Positions 13,201 to 24,974 of a stretch of 64,000 bases of DNA are shown here, one piece after another. Each line of letters opens with the position of its first letter. Position 1 is the first letter of the stretch. The DNA comes from Atrina japonica (taxonomy: Eukaryota; Mollusca; Bivalvia; Pterioida; Pinnidae). The stretch spans positions 124,001 through 188,000 of the forward strand of contig BROG01000477.1 in the NCBI GenBank assembly GCA_030159075.1, written 5' to 3'. Under the pieces are notes generated by a model, which saw only the letters and a list, made by a program, of their open reading frames with translations, did not search any database and was not told where the DNA came from. A program made the translations under genes and the position numbers.

Positions 13201-14570
13201 AATTCTAGTTTTAAAGAAGATGGATAAGGAATGTGCTACATTAGATTTCGATATCTCAAAAATAGAAATGAAGTACGAAATCTAACATTTGTCCAAATTA
13301 TTTTAATGAAGGGGCAAGTATGATAGAGTGTATCTGCAAGTCGATATATTTTTATGAGGTGGTGTATGTCGCTCTCGTTTAGTTGGGATTTAAATAACCA
13401 AGGTGGCTGACAGCCGAATAACTACAATTTTCAATATAATTTTTTTAAAACATAGTGAATGCTACGAACTATCTCTCATCGGAACATGAAAAAGAACATC
13501 AGTCCACTTAAATCTGATACGAGATATACCCGTGCTATACTCCAAATTCAGGTTGAAAATTTATGATCCTTGATTTGTTTACTTTAATACATACGCTCAA
13601 AACAAGAGTTCACAGGAAATGCAACGATTTCTATTAATGGTAGATATTTGCAAAATAAAAAAGACACTAAGTTTATCAATTATATTTTATTAATAATTGA
13701 ACAGAAGATAGAATTGATAATAATACTTACACGATTAAGGTATCCTACGATAACCATTTGTGTCGCACACGTGTGCCTGTTTTTTATTGTCGATCTTGAG
13801 TTCCCGCGATTCTATCCGGAAAATTTACCTCTAATTACGGGAAAAGAATCTGGCTGCTACCGAAAATATAGTTCATTGTTTTTAATTTCTAACAAAATGT
13901 GAAATCTATTTGATTACGCAGACTATAAATGAAAATAAGTAATTGATTAAATGGTGAGAAATATCAAAGGAAATATTTCCTGAGATCGTATTTTCAGACA
14001 TAAGTGAAACTTTATTATAAATTCATACGCGTCATGTTGTTGTTTACAAGTGGAGTAACTACATAGATCTGCGCGTGTCTAAGCCTAATTATGCAATCAC
14101 TTGCACTGGTTATTTAGGTCCGTGTCTCTCTGATAAATTTTATGTTATAAATGTTGACACCTGCATAACAACCAAAGTAACGGATAATGTTTAAATATAT
14201 TTTTTTGAGTAAGAAAATAATATATATGATCGGCGCACGATCCATGTAGTGCTACACTCACTTCAGCAGATCTAACAGACAATACATATTAATCTAAGCT
14301 TTATCATTTGTCACCTCGTTTCAGTACTTTCAGTACTTTGTTTTAACTGGACGTCGTGGGTTTCCCCTTAAATGTCGAATTTAAATGAATCCCCCTGTTT
14401 TTGTCTAATAGCAGTCATACCCCCGCACAAAAGCACATAATATACAATGTATGTGTAATCAAAACGCAAGGTCGAGGTTACTTCATATTCCTTGTATAAA
14501 ACGTCTATCGTGCGCATAACATGGATACATCGAAGTTTGTTCTTTTTTGTAATCGTATTGTGAAACTCAT
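10283..14570. other. Long stretch without a recognised gene
   Basis: Less AT-rich than the first 10 kb, with scattered CpGs, but I find no frame with clear protein-like composition and good splice signals. A GGTTCGAGTCT motif (minus strand, ~10865) resembles a Pol III B box, with no A box that I can place. The open frames at 12490-12672, 13648-13902 and 14368-14592 look like chance. Confidence 0.35.
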
Positions 14571-14579
14571 TTGAAGGTT

Positions 14580-15472
14580 GGTGTAGATACATGTTTGATA
14601 TTGGTAGTTTAAACTTGTTTAATATTAGTTGTTTGAATTAGTTTTTTGTTTGGTTGTTGTTTAAATTTGATTTTTTGTTGTTGTTTAAACTTGCTTTTGG
14701 TTGTTTAAACCTGTTTGATGACTGCTGTTGATTTGAAACCTGTTTGATGTGGGTTGTTTCAACTTGTTTATGTATGGTTGTTTAAACCTGTTTGATGTGG
14801 GTTGTTTTAACTTGTTTATGTATGGTTGTTTAAACCTGTTTGATGTGGGTTGTTTCAACTTGTTTGTGTATGGTTGTTTAAACCTGTTTGATGTGGGTTG
14901 TTTTAACTTGTTTGTGTATGGTTGTTTAAACCTGTTTGATGTGGGCTGTTTCAACTTGTTTGTGTATGGTTGTTTAAAACTGTTTGATGTGGGTTGTTTC
15001 AACTTGTATGTGTATGGTTGTTTAAACCTGTTTGATGTGGGTTGTTTTAACTTGTTTGTGTATGGTAGTTTAAACCTGTTTGATGTGCGTTGTTTAAACT
15101 TGTTTGTGTATGGTTGTCTAAACCTATTTGATGTGCGTTGTTTAAACTTGTTTCTGTATGGTTGTTTAAACATTTTTGATGTGGTTTTTTTTTTTGTAAA
15201 ACTTGTTTGTGTATGGTTGTTTAAACTTGTTTGATGTGTTTTTTAAAACTTGTTTGTGGTTGGTTGTTTAAACTTGTTTGATGTGTGTTTTAAAAGTTTG
15301 TTAAAACTTGTTTGATGTTGGTTGTTTAAACTTGTTTGATGTCAGTTGTTGGATTTTAAAGAATGTTTAATATTAATTGTCTAAACATGCTTGGTTTTTT
15401 TAACATGTTTCATGTGAGTTTTTAAAAACTTTTTTCTGGATGGTTGTTTAAATTTGTTTGATGTGGGTTTTT
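14580..15472. repeat. 48-bp minisatellite (left part)
   Basis: The unit GTTTGATGTGGGTTGTTT plus CAACTTGTTTATGTATGGTTG repeats every 48 bases (14742, 14790, ...) and is itself two related 24-base halves. Copies decay towards both ends. Because 48 is a multiple of three, both strands are open for ~160 codons; this is a by-product, not two genes. The same repeat resumes at 20341. Confidence 0.9.
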
Positions 15473-15608
15473 AGCTAACCTAAGCTCAGTGAGCTATTAT
15501 GATCACTCCCCGTCCGTAAACTTTTCATATTTTCGACTTCTTCTCTGAAACCACTGAAGGAATTTTGACGAAACTTGACAGGAAGCTAGTGCTCAAGGTC
15601 CTTAACCA

Positions 15609-16769
15609 AGTTTGTACTATTTGAATATTTTCATCAAAAGTCTAAAATTTACATGGATCAGAAGATTTGAAACGACCAATTCTTCATGGAAAAAATTATT
15701 AAACGATACTCTTCCAGACTCATTCTCATTTTATCATATCTTTGGTTGTAATTACATTAAGAGAAATTTAGAATATACATAAATCCTTTTTGGAAGGATG
15801 TTTTTGAATCTTTATTGGAATTTAGAAATACTGTAAAGGGAAAACATTTTAGTTACTCCTATTTGGTATAATGATTCTCTGAAATTAGATAGAAAAGGGA
15901 AATTTTCATCGCCAGTTGGTTTCATAAAGGAATATCATTCATTAATGATTTCCAAAATGAAAATTTTGAATTTTTAAGTGTTGAACGTTTTAATGAAAAA
16001 TTTGATTTAAATGTTGATTTCCTTACCTATGCAAGCATTATTAGACAAATAAAATGTTTCATGAAAAATAATACCAAAACTAATCAGGAGTAAAATTTTG
16101 TTCAAAGGCCTATAATTCCAAAATACCTAAAAAATCATTTTGTCAAAGACTAAAGGTTGCCAAAATATATATAATCACTTTATTTCTGTAGAAAAAGAAA
16201 AAACCAAAACATGAAACTAAATGGGAAAATATTTTGAACCTAAATGTAGACTGTAATTGGTGGAAAAAACACTTACATTATTCCATTTAAAGTAACTAAG
16301 GACTCAAAAATTACATTGGTTACAATATCGATTAATAAACAGAATACTAGCAACAAACTCATACTTAAATAAAATTAAATATATTGAATCAGATTTGTGT
16401 ACTTTCTGTAGGCAAGAAAAAGAAACTATTTTACATCTTTTTGGAGGTTGTAGATTTTCAAGTAACCTCTGGTTGAATTTGAGAGAGTGGATGAGTGAGA
16501 AGTCACAACAAATTCCAGTTATTACTCACGAGACATTATCTTTGGCAATGTTAATATATCTAATTTACAGAACCTCATTATCATTCTTCTAAAATTTTAT
16601 ATATATCAACAACGTATAAAGAAGAGCATTCCAATTTTCAGTGGATTTATTCAATATTTGAAATACTACCAAAAAGTAGAAAAACAGATTTTTGTTAATA
16701 TGGGGAAAATAGATGACTTTGAAGTAAGATGGAATTCCTTAACTCTTATTTGAATCAGTTTGTACTATT
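15609..16769 (+). mobile_element. 5'-truncated LINE insertion with 13-bp target duplication
   Basis: AGTTTGTACTATT occurs at 15609-15621 and again at 16757-16769, and the host repeat continues on both sides, so this is a target-primed insertion. The inserted ~1.14 kb is AT-rich and encodes, with many stops and shifts, the C-terminal part of a non-LTR retrotransposon ORF2. The best-preserved piece is the zinc-knuckle region at 16395-16592. There is no obvious poly-A tail before the right duplication. Confidence 0.8.
16395..16592 (+). pseudogene. LINE ORF2 C-terminal zinc-binding segment
   Basis: The peptide MCTFCRQEKETILHLFGGC followed by FSSNLW matches the Cys-x2-Cys...His...Cys pattern of the zinc-binding region (zf-RVT type) found at the end of many non-LTR reverse transcriptases. 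The preceding sequence, in another frame, also reads like the run-up to this motif. It is a decayed fragment, with reverse transcriptase catalytic motifs missing because of 5' truncation. Confidence 0.75.
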
Positions 16770-16879
16770 CAGCCAGATTGGCACAGGTGTGGATCCAGGG
16801 CGGGGCAGAATTAATCCCCCAAAACAAGAGGTCCGATGGAACTTGGTGGTCACCTGAGCAGAACACATAATTAGTTCCA

Positions 16880-17400
16880 ATCAGCACTTACATCACAATA
16901 ACTGCCCTGTTGACCTTTTTGTAGATCTTTGCGTGCTGAACAATTTTGCTTCTTTCACTTTTACTCTAGTTATTATAAGTTTCAAGATAATGTCAAGAAA
17001 CATCCAAAAACATGCAAAATCCACAAAAAGGGGAAATAACTCCCATAATGGTTCACCTTGCAATTTTGGCCCTATTGACTTTTTTGCAGATCTTTGCTTG
17101 TTGAACATTTTTGCATCTTTCACTTTTACTCTAGCTATTTTAGATTTCAAGATAATGTCAAAATACATACAAAAACATGAAAAATCCCCTTAAAAGGGGA
17201 AATAACTCCCATAAGAGGTGACCTGTCAGTCAATTCAGCCATATTGACATAGTTGATGATCTTTGTGTGCTGGACATTTTTGCTTCTTTCAGTTTTACTC
17301 TAGCTATTATACTTTTCAAGATAATATAAAAAAAAAATCCAAAAATATGAAAAATCCACTTAAACGGGGAAATAACTCACATAAGGGTCGACCCGACAAT
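16880..17400. repeat. ~166-170-bp core tandem repeats (3 units)
   Basis: GGGGAAATAACTC starts at 17030, 17196 and 17366. Each unit also has a TTTTTGTAGATCTTTGCGTG-like block and CTTTTACTCTAGCTATTAT. The same unit makes up the array at 25201-26060. Confidence 0.85.
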
Positions 17401-17489
17401 TTCCATCAAAATAAATTTTTGGTAGATTTTTGCAAGCCGCTCATTTTAAGGTAAAGGTTTTTTTCTAGCTTTAATAATTTTGGAGATAC

Positions 17490-18735
17490 ATATAAAAATT
17501 TCAGATACCAAAGTATAAATCAATAGAATGTCCAGGACATAGATACAAATCCGGTAAAAATGGACAAACACGGACCTCTACAAACCAAGAGGTGGGATCA
17601 GGTGCCATGGAGGAGTAAGCATCCCCTGTCGACCGGTCACACCCGCCGTGAGTCTACAGTCAAGTCCAATGAAACAAGTGAGGAGTGTATCCTCGTCACA
17701 ATTGGTACAGACGTCTCAACAACCGCCAACGAAAAGGCAACTCAACATTTCACTTAGTGAAACAGAGTAGTCGCAAACAAGACTATTATACCGACCGTAA
17801 AATTTGACATTAAACGCGGTTTTAGATATCCCTGTGTCAATAATTTGTCAGTGAGTAGTTTACCTCTGTATATGAAATCTTCATATGTTGTGCATGCCCT
17901 GGCATATCGGATCATTTGTGAAATATAAACTTGATATGCGGGTGACTGAGGGATATTACTACTTAAATGTGGAAAATTTACGATGTGAAAGCCGAAATCG
18001 TCGCGTTTATCGTATAGCTTAGTTGCTAATTTCCCGTCTGTGTTTATATTAAGTAAAATGTCTAAGTATGAAGCGTGTGTGCTTGATTCTGTTGTATCTT
18101 TAATTTCTAGTTCGTTAGGATATATCGCATTGACATATGTATGAAAATTGTCATTATTAATTGACAAAACGTCGTCGATATATCTAAATGTCAAATTAAA
18201 GGACACCGCTAACTTTTTCTTCTTTTGATTCAGCAGTTTCTGAATGAAGTCTGCTTCGTATGAATAAAGGAACAGGTTGGCCAATAAAGGAGCACAATTG
18301 GTTCCCATAGGAATGCCGACAGTTTGTTGAAAGACCACGTCTCCGAACATTACAAATATATTGTCTATTCGAAGTATTTCTTTTAATTTTTTATGTGGAA
18401 TAGTAGTGTAAAGAGTAGAGAAGTCATAAGTTTTGATACAGTGAATTCGAGAAAAATTGTGTTCTTTCAAATTTTCTAAAAGCTGTTTAGAATTTTTAAG
18501 TATCCACATCTGATTTACACCGCTTCTAGAATAAGCAATTATAAAGTATTGTTGAAGTTTCTCCTTAATGGCTGTCAATATCTTGGTAAGGAGTAAAGAT
18601 AAAGGTTTGGTAGAACATTTGCTGGATCCTGCTATGTATCTTTGCTTATATGGGGTTTCATGAAGTTTAGGTATCCAGTATAAATGTGGTAGCTCGAAAT
18701 CGGTATCCGTTGTAGGTATATGTATTGAATAAAAA
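17490..18735 (-). mobile_element. 5'-truncated Penelope-like retroelement insertion
   Basis: The reverse transcriptase frame (below) plus its 3' tail (17500-17760) interrupt a repeat element whose uninterrupted version is seen at 26100-26190. The 3' tail, ending in TTTATACTTTGGTATCTGA followed by an AT-rich end, recurs at 27430-27690, 29691-30000, 31924-32085 and 32895-32960. Truncation at the 5' end is typical of retroelements. Confidence 0.75.
17754..18732 (-). pseudogene. Penelope-like reverse transcriptase fragment
   Basis: The minus-strand frame is open from about 18732 down to ~17800. It carries reverse transcriptase motifs in order: YDFSTLYTTIP (motif A with the catalytic Asp), GIPMGTNCAPLLANLF (motif B), and FRYIDDVLSI (motif C, the YxDD box), then a conserved thumb-like region ending ACTTYEDFIYRGKLL. 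No ATG opens it: the upstream end is lost to truncation and a TAA lies near 18748. Near 17805 the frame shifts by one base, after which a FYGRY...LV motif typical of the family tail is in a different frame. No GIY-YIG endonuclase follows the RT, so the endonuclase was either N-terminal (as in Naiad-type Penelope elements) or absent. RT identity is firm; the Penelope assignment rests on the DxxxLYTxIP motif and overall pattern. Confidence 0.75.
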
Positions 18736-19447
18736 AAAACTGCTGATTAATTCATTCTATTTTTTCCCATGAAAACCATCTTTGGTCCTAGCCACTTTTC
18801 GTCCACAAACTTTATGCAGCTTTACATGGTTATACTTTCTGTCAAGTTTGGTTCAAATTGACCTAATGGTTTTGGAGAAGAAGTAAAAAATGTTTAAAAT
18901 TTTAAATAAAAAAAACCATATTTTCCGTTTAGTTAGGTGTCTGTGACTTTGAACCCATGACCTTGAAATTTTGTCAAAACGATCCTTATATAATTCCTAA
19001 CAACTTTCTCATATATCTTTGTATACAAAAAGTTGATCAGTTTTGAGTTATTAAACAATTTGTTATACAATTGTACTCTGGATTACTGTAGATATTGACT
19101 TAACAATCATGCATACACAATTTGAAAGTCATCTGATTATTGGTTCATGAGGAGAAGATTTTTAAAGATGTACTAAGTTTTGGTTCTTTTTTGGCCCCTT
19201 TTGGGGCCACTATGGGTGCTAGCCCCTTTTCATTCGCAAACTTTATGCAGCTTCAGATGGGGATGATACATACCAGGTTTGGTTAAAATTGGTCGATTGG
19301 TTCTTGAGAAGAAGTCGAAAATGTGTAAACGTTAATGACGGACGATGAACGACGAACGACGACAGAAATGTAAATGTTAACGACGGACGATGAACGACGA
19401 ACGACGACAGACAAAAGACGATCACAAGCCTTTGGCTCAGGTGACCT
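18736..19447. other. Rest of the nested repeat element
   Basis: Repeat element sequence after the retroelement insertion: two diverged copies of a 'gtccacaaactttatgcagcttta' block (~18805 and ~19225), each followed by 'gagaagaagt', then ACGACGGACGATGA-like short repeats. No coding potential seen. Confidence 0.6.
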
Positions 19448-20340
19448 AAAAATCTTCTTCGGAACCGCTGCATGAATTAAAAAGTAGATTGTTTCTGAGT
19501 GATCTACATGGATGTATGATTCAAGTTTGTATTTTTCATAGAAATCGAAATATGAATTTTTCAGCCCTTGTCATCTTCATTATTTTTTGCATGATTTCTT
19601 CAATTTACTCCCCCTGCATTCACTTTCATTTAATGTGTTTTAATTGTAATTAGTCGAAGAAATGTTTTTGTGCAAGAATTGTATTTCTAGAATTTTTTAT
19701 GAAATTTTTAAGATTGCAAAAAGAGGGTGGGGGGTTGCATTTTTCACACTTTCAGCTTTTTGTTTCAAAACTACTGTAGGAATTTTGACGAAACTTTACA
19801 GGAAGCAAGAGTTCAATGTCCTTTACTAATTTTATAGTTTTAGCCAGATTTGTCCAGGGTGGATCCAGGGTGTGGCAGAATATGTCCCACAAGGTACCCT
19901 CTTTGAAAATCATCTTCTCCAGAACTACTACATAAATTGAAAAACGGATTATTTTTGAGTGATCCACATGGATGTATGATTCAAGTTTGTATTTTTCATA
20001 GATATCAGAATATTATTTTTGACGCGTTTTTGAGGTCTTTTCAGACTTTGTCATTTTCATTAATTTTTGCATGATTTCCTTAATTATCTCCCCTGGCAGT
20101 CACAATGATGCATTAAAGTATTTACTTGTATATAGTTGAAAACAAATGTTTTGTAATTAGGTGAAGAAATGTTTTTGAGCAAGAATTTTGCCGAAATTTG
20201 ATATCTAGAATTTTTGATGAATTTCTTAAAATAGCAATACTTTTGTTTCTTTTCCAGATCAGCGCACATGTACAAATTCTTCTTGGTCTTCTTTCCACAT
20301 TTGTAGATAGTTCTCAGGTGAGCGATTGAGGCCCTCTTGT

Positions 20341-20430
20341 TTAATTTGTTTAAACTTGTTTGATGTGGATTTTAAAATTGTTTAATGTTGGTTGTTTTAA
20401 CATGTGTGATATTAGTTGTTGTTTGTCTAT
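20341..20430. repeat. 48-bp minisatellite (right part)
   Basis: TTTAAACTTGTTTGATGTGG and TTGTTTTAACATG match the minisatellite at 14580-15472. Its resumption here shows that 15473-20340 was inserted into it. Confidence 0.75.
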
Positions 20431-20489
20431 CTATCAGCTATTTTGTGTAATTCTAAAAAAAATTAACGAATCATCATCATATCTGTCTG

Positions 20490-21450
20490 TCTGTCAAAGT
20501 TGTTCACACTAAATCTCATTTCCAACTTATCGAAATAATTCTGTAACAGTGATCTAATCTCTGTTGGTACATAATATCTCTCCAGAGTTACATCAAAAAC
20601 TTGAGGAATTGCCAAACAAATTGCTCCATCAGCATTTGCTAAATCTAGTCACAGCACCGCTAGGTCACCTTTGTTTTCTCTGGCATCTCTAATAATCTGG
20701 CTTAGAACACTGGCATGCTCTATATATCCTGATACCCCTGGCACACCTCCCTTCTGCACTGATATTCTAATGGATTTTTTGGTGATCAGATATGTTTTTA
20801 TCCTTCTAGCTTAAACTGACAGGAAGATCTTACATTCAACTTTTAGCAAAGAGATTGTTCTAAACTGACCCAAAGTCGCTGTATTTTCCTCATTTGGAAG
20901 GAAACATCCTTCTGCTCTTAACTAACTGTCTTATAACGTCCATCTCCAAATCGTTCGAAAATATTTCCAAAATATTTTGGTCAGTCGTTGGCAGTTCTTG
21001 TATACTTTGTATGGTAGTCCATTCTACCCTGCTCTTCTACACAACCTATTTTACTTCTCCTAACCTTTGTTTTTCGATGTCAAACAATTCATCAGGTTCC
21101 TCCAAATAAATAAGTTTTTTATTGTCTCCTAGCTCCTCATTTCAACTATCATCACTATTTACATTCTTCAGATGTTCTTCTACCTCTTCTCTGGAACAGA
21201 CCAAACGTCATGATGCCTTTTTGCCCGACAATTTGGACACAAACTGAAATGGGTTTGGTGTAATTTTAGCCATCTCCCCTTTTCCTTTTCTACTCCACTC
21301 ACCTCCTCGCAAGCTATTCAATTTTATCCTTAACCCTCTCCTTAAATCATATAGCGCTTCCTCTCACCCTTCTAATGCTACTCAATACCTCTCTCTCTGA
21401 CGACTTAGATCCTTCCTTATCTCCACTATCCTTTCTGTCGTTCACCTTTA
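20490..21450 (-). pseudogene. Decayed non-LTR reverse transcriptase, minus strand
   Basis: Translating the minus strand in shifting frames gives recognisable stretches: an ORF2 linker (PFQFVSKLSGKKAS, REEVEEHLKN), then FRTISLLKVECKIFLSV, then VQKGGVPGVSGYIEHASVLS and GDLAVLWLDLANADG. The last piece corresponds to RT motif A and should read on into the catalytic palm, but is followed by a deletion or rearrangement. Several stops and frame changes are present. It is an old LINE copy; the clade is not determined. Confidence 0.7.
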
Positions 21451-21639
21451 TCTTTCGTGCTGTGTTGTTACTTCTCTTTGTGTTAGTCTAATCTTCTCCG
21501 AACGTCATCATCCCCATGTTGTAAATTATCGGTTACATGCCCTTGTTCTTTCTGTCCACGTTGCCAGCTAAGTTACTTTCTAAAGTGCTCTCTACACTAT
21601 CTTCATATTCCTCACAAGCTTTCCTGTGCCCTGTTATTG

Positions 21640-22165
21640 GGGAAACTAAGCTTTCAAATAATTTCAATTACTTGGGCATTCTACTAGTAAACTATAATGG
21701 ACGCTTCAGGATGGCTAAAAACAAAGGCTTCTAAAGCAATTAAATGTACAGTATTTTAAAAGCTCAACCTGTCTTCCAGTTAAAGCTATTTGATAGCTAA
21801 GTTTCCCCAATTCTACTTTACTGTTGCGAAACGTGGGGTATTGAAGACTTTAGTGACACTGAGAAAGTTCACCTAAATTTCTGTAAAAGAGTTCTTAATG
21901 TAAAGTGTAATACACAGAATTGTATGGTATATGGTGAACTGCGTAGAGCGCCTCTGAGTGGTAAAAATATACAACAGAACTATTAGATTTGGGGAAAAGT
22001 TATTGGTCGGTGAAGAATGCAAGTCATTCCTGTACGATCAATATCAAAAATATTTTAATATCCAAATGGATAAATACATAATACAAAAAAAGGTATATTA
22101 GACCAGACTGGCAACACCTATATATGGCTTAATCAGCATAATATGTAAATAATCTTTTCTAAGCA
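21640..22165 (+). pseudogene. Decayed LINE ORF2 C-terminal part, plus strand
   Basis: On the plus strand: FNYLGILLV, then PILLYCCETWGIEDFSDTEK and VHLNFCKRVLNVKCNTQNCM, VYGELRRAPL. This is the usual order (YLG...ILxYGxExWG...KxHLxFCKxxL) downstream of the RT in LINE ORF2. It lies opposite in direction to the RT remnant at 20490-21450, so the two are either separate insertions or one element rearranged by inversion. It ends close to the (TA)n run. Confidence 0.7.
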
Positions 22166-22236
22166 AAAGGATTGGGCAAAATATTTGCGATCGGTTTATT
22201 GCACAATAGCATCACGACTTTGAAGCATAGTCCAAA

Positions 22237-22354
<118 letters not shown>

Positions 22355-22819
22355 AACTAGTTTTATGTTCGAAAATTATTTGAACACTTTATCAAATAAA
22401 AAAGGGTATTGCTAACAATATTTCGGTTATGTAACCATAATTTACCAATCGAAACAGGTAGATGAATAAATGTACAAAGAAATGAAAGATTATGCACAGT
22501 GTGTGACAAACTAAATTGTATTGGGGATAAAATATTTTATGTAAATGTGATAGTTAAAACAAGTCGTATTTCATAGGAATAAATAAATAATTTTAATTTT
22601 AATGTCTGAAAAACTGTCGGTTTGCGGGATTAAATTACGGTAAATGTAGATAGTTTTCTTGTATCAAATGTAATTGATCAGGGTTGATTTGACAGCTTCT
22701 CATAAAAAAAATAAATAAAAACCCGAAAATGCCTTCGGCGACAAGAGGAATCACACCGGGACAAAAATAGATTACAAAGCTTTCCTAAAAAGTTTACATA
22801 TGTAACTGATGTGTTTATT

Positions 22820-22961
22820 TAAGGATTGTTTTTCATTTTTTTAAAGCAATGAGTATAAATGCAATGGATTATGGAAAAAATTCTGTGCAGCACTTCATTG
22901 AATTTTTGTCCATAATCCATCGCAATTAAACTCAATGCTTTCAAAAAATTCAATCCTTATA
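22820..22961. mobile_element. ~142-bp fold-back element
   Basis: The two halves are near-perfect inverted repeats: (T)AAGGATTG...AAAGCAATGAG...GCAATGGATTATGGA...AAATTC pairs with GAATTTTTGTCCATAATCCAT...GCAAT...CTCAATGCTTT...CAATCCTTA. The loop is about 16 bases. No coding potential. Confidence 0.75.
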
Positions 22962-24366
22962 TTTATGTATATTACCATTTTCTGTGAATCTGTTGTCAGC
23001 TGTTTACGAAATCATTCTATGTAATTGGCTTTGCGGTGGGAGTTTTTCATATGACGAAACAGCTAAACAGCTGTGTGAGACGAGAAGTAGTTCCCTTTTT
23101 CTGTCCGGAAATACTAAATGGAATTAAGGTTTATTTTCTTATTTTCATATAATTTTGAAATAAACTAGTGATATGGGAAATTTTGAATAAGTGTCAGATT
23201 TGTTTTCAAGTTATTTTAAAATATTCGTCTGCTTGGTAACCTGAAGGATAAATGTGTCAGAAGAGAATTGAAAATGCAAATGGCCGCGCCCATGAGTATG
23301 CTGTATAATGTATTTACAACGAATCTGCGTTTGAATTCTGATATATTATTAATGGGATATACCATAGAAAGTTTGAGTGTGACTTACGAGAAGGGAGACA
23401 GCTAATATTCATTCATGACAACTGAAAGTAGCCATTTTATTGGACATTTTTTACCAATGAGCTGGGAACCATGATGACTGATTGGTACGTAATTACATAA
23501 GTAGGCCTAATTCACACGGCCGATTTCACACCATGCGAGTGACGAATTGTTTCTGATAGGAATATCCGGTGTAGGCAAACAAATCGACCTGTTTATCAGA
23601 GATGCTTGACAATGTTGCACTAGGCCTAACTCTCTTTTTTCTGTTGTAACTACGAGGAGACCTTTCATTTTTAGGGTCTGTGGTTCTGGTCATAACATCA
23701 TAACATGACCTAGATATATCGCGATACGGGCCTGTAGGCTGTACACTGTGCTACAGTTGTAGATTTAGTCTTGTGTTTCCGATTTCTTTCTGCGATTTTT
23801 ATTTTGTTGTGTGGTAATGTATGGCTTTTAAGATTAAATAGATAAGAAGTAAATATGTGATATTCTATTCTTTATTGATTCATTCATGCATCCCTAAGCC
23901 AAATGTAAAGCGGTTAACACTCGGGTCACGTGACTGCGTGTACTGACAAATCCAACACATCGCTCTATATACTTGCAATGAAGGGAATTGCAGTCGGTAT
24001 GTAAATATTTATGTATATCTGTGTTTTTGTGCAGGCATGTGTTGAACTTTTCTCCGTGCAGGCAAATCAATGCATATTCATTGTATATTATGATCAACCA
24101 ATAAGCGAACGTCCTACATTTTCTTATGTTCAAAATGGAGACAGACGACGTGAATACAAAAAACGATGGGTAGCTAGAATAAATGTCTCATAGATATGGA
24201 ATTATATCATATCATAAATTAGTGACGATGGATTTATTAATCTAAAAGATCAAGTAAGCATATAAACAAATATCAAACGTCAGCAATAATAAATGCATGG
24301 TTAAAATGATCGCTAAACTGCTGTGAAAATGTCACAGCATCTTGCTACGAAGATTGTTTACGGGAG
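22962..24366. other. Stretch without a recognised gene
   Basis: Moderate GC with scattered CpGs. Overlapping short open frames at 23894-24193 lie on both strands and look accidental. I see no repeats beyond those listed. Confidence 0.35.
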
Positions 24367-24432
24367 GACTTCTGCCCCTGATTTTATCACCAAAAAAATC
24401 GCTTAAAATCGGGGCAGAAAGTTCGGCCTAGA
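24367..24432. mobile_element. Small fold-back element (CTTCTGCCCCTGATTTTA family)
   Basis: CTTCTGCCCCTGATTTTA and TAAAATCGGGGCAGAAAG form inverted arms around a ~16-base loop. The same family is seen complete at 38994-39081 and as single ends at ~49870-49910 and ~50882-50938. Confidence 0.65.
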
Positions 24433-24974
24433 TCAAACCCTGAGATGCATATATAGAACTTTAATCGATTGAAATGTATAGAAGCATTTTTGTCAATACA
24501 TATATTTTATTATTGAAATGTAGCCTATCTAAATTCTAAAATTGAAGGGGCATGATTCCGAATCCCATATTATTCGGCCTATGTCTGCTGAATTTCCCTT
24601 CATTTTCTTAGGGTCAATCAAATTTTCAAACAAAAACTTCAAATCCTGGATCCGCCCCTGACATAATCAGCTTATGGCATCCGAGTTTCTGCTGTTATAT
24701 GTGTGATTCTTGTCTCACAGTTTAACAAACAAATTGAAAAATCTGTGCAGCTTCCGAATTGTGCATTGTTTAACAATTTTGAATCTTTTAATCATAATCA
24801 TGTATGTTACCCCGCAATCGTCCTTTGTTTTTCCTGATTGGTTTTCAATTTACCACAACTGGAAATGAATGAACGACATATGAACTATTTAAAGGGGCAT
24901 TAGCTGTGTTTACATATAAAAATATTTCGATTTTTTAAATAGTTTTATTACTTACACTTGATGTACAATAACAG

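Larger units (their letters stand above)
16824..19447 (+). mobile_element. Second ACAAGAGG...GGTGACCT element, nested
   Basis: It starts ACAAGAGGTCC...GTCACCTGAG at 16824 and ends ...TTTGGCTCAGGTGACCT at 19447. Outside it, the host element resumes (compare 19448-19530 with 19890-19990). Inside are three ~166-170-bp core repeats (16880-17400), a 'tttatgcagcttta(c)' block that occurs twice, and a short array of ACGACGGACGATGA-like repeats near 19330-19410. Without the retroelement at 17490-18735 it would be ~1.4 kb, close to the related 1.3-kb copy at 24975-26273. Layout and core-repeat length recall the bivalve 'pearl' elements; that assignment is inference. Confidence 0.65.
15473..20340 (-). 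mobile_element. Composite repeat element inserted in the minisatellite
   Basis: Read on the minus strand it begins ACAAGAGGGCC...CGCTCACCTGAG at 20340 and ends ...GGTTAGCT at 15473. These are the same ends as in the elements at 16824 and 24975. The two sides abut the same minisatellite, so it is one insertion. Its body is ~400-500-bp related blocks (for example 'actacataaattgaaaaac...gagtgatc(t/c)acatggatgtatgattcaag' near 19470-19530 and 19930-19990). It has itself been interrupted by a LINE and by a second element of the same family. No coding frame of its own is visible. Confidence 0.7.

Noticed and set aside
14685..15234. Two ~160-codon repetitive open frames, one on each strand
   Set aside because: The 48-bp minisatellite period is a multiple of three, so absence of stops on both strands is automatic. 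No start context or non-repeat flanking domain.
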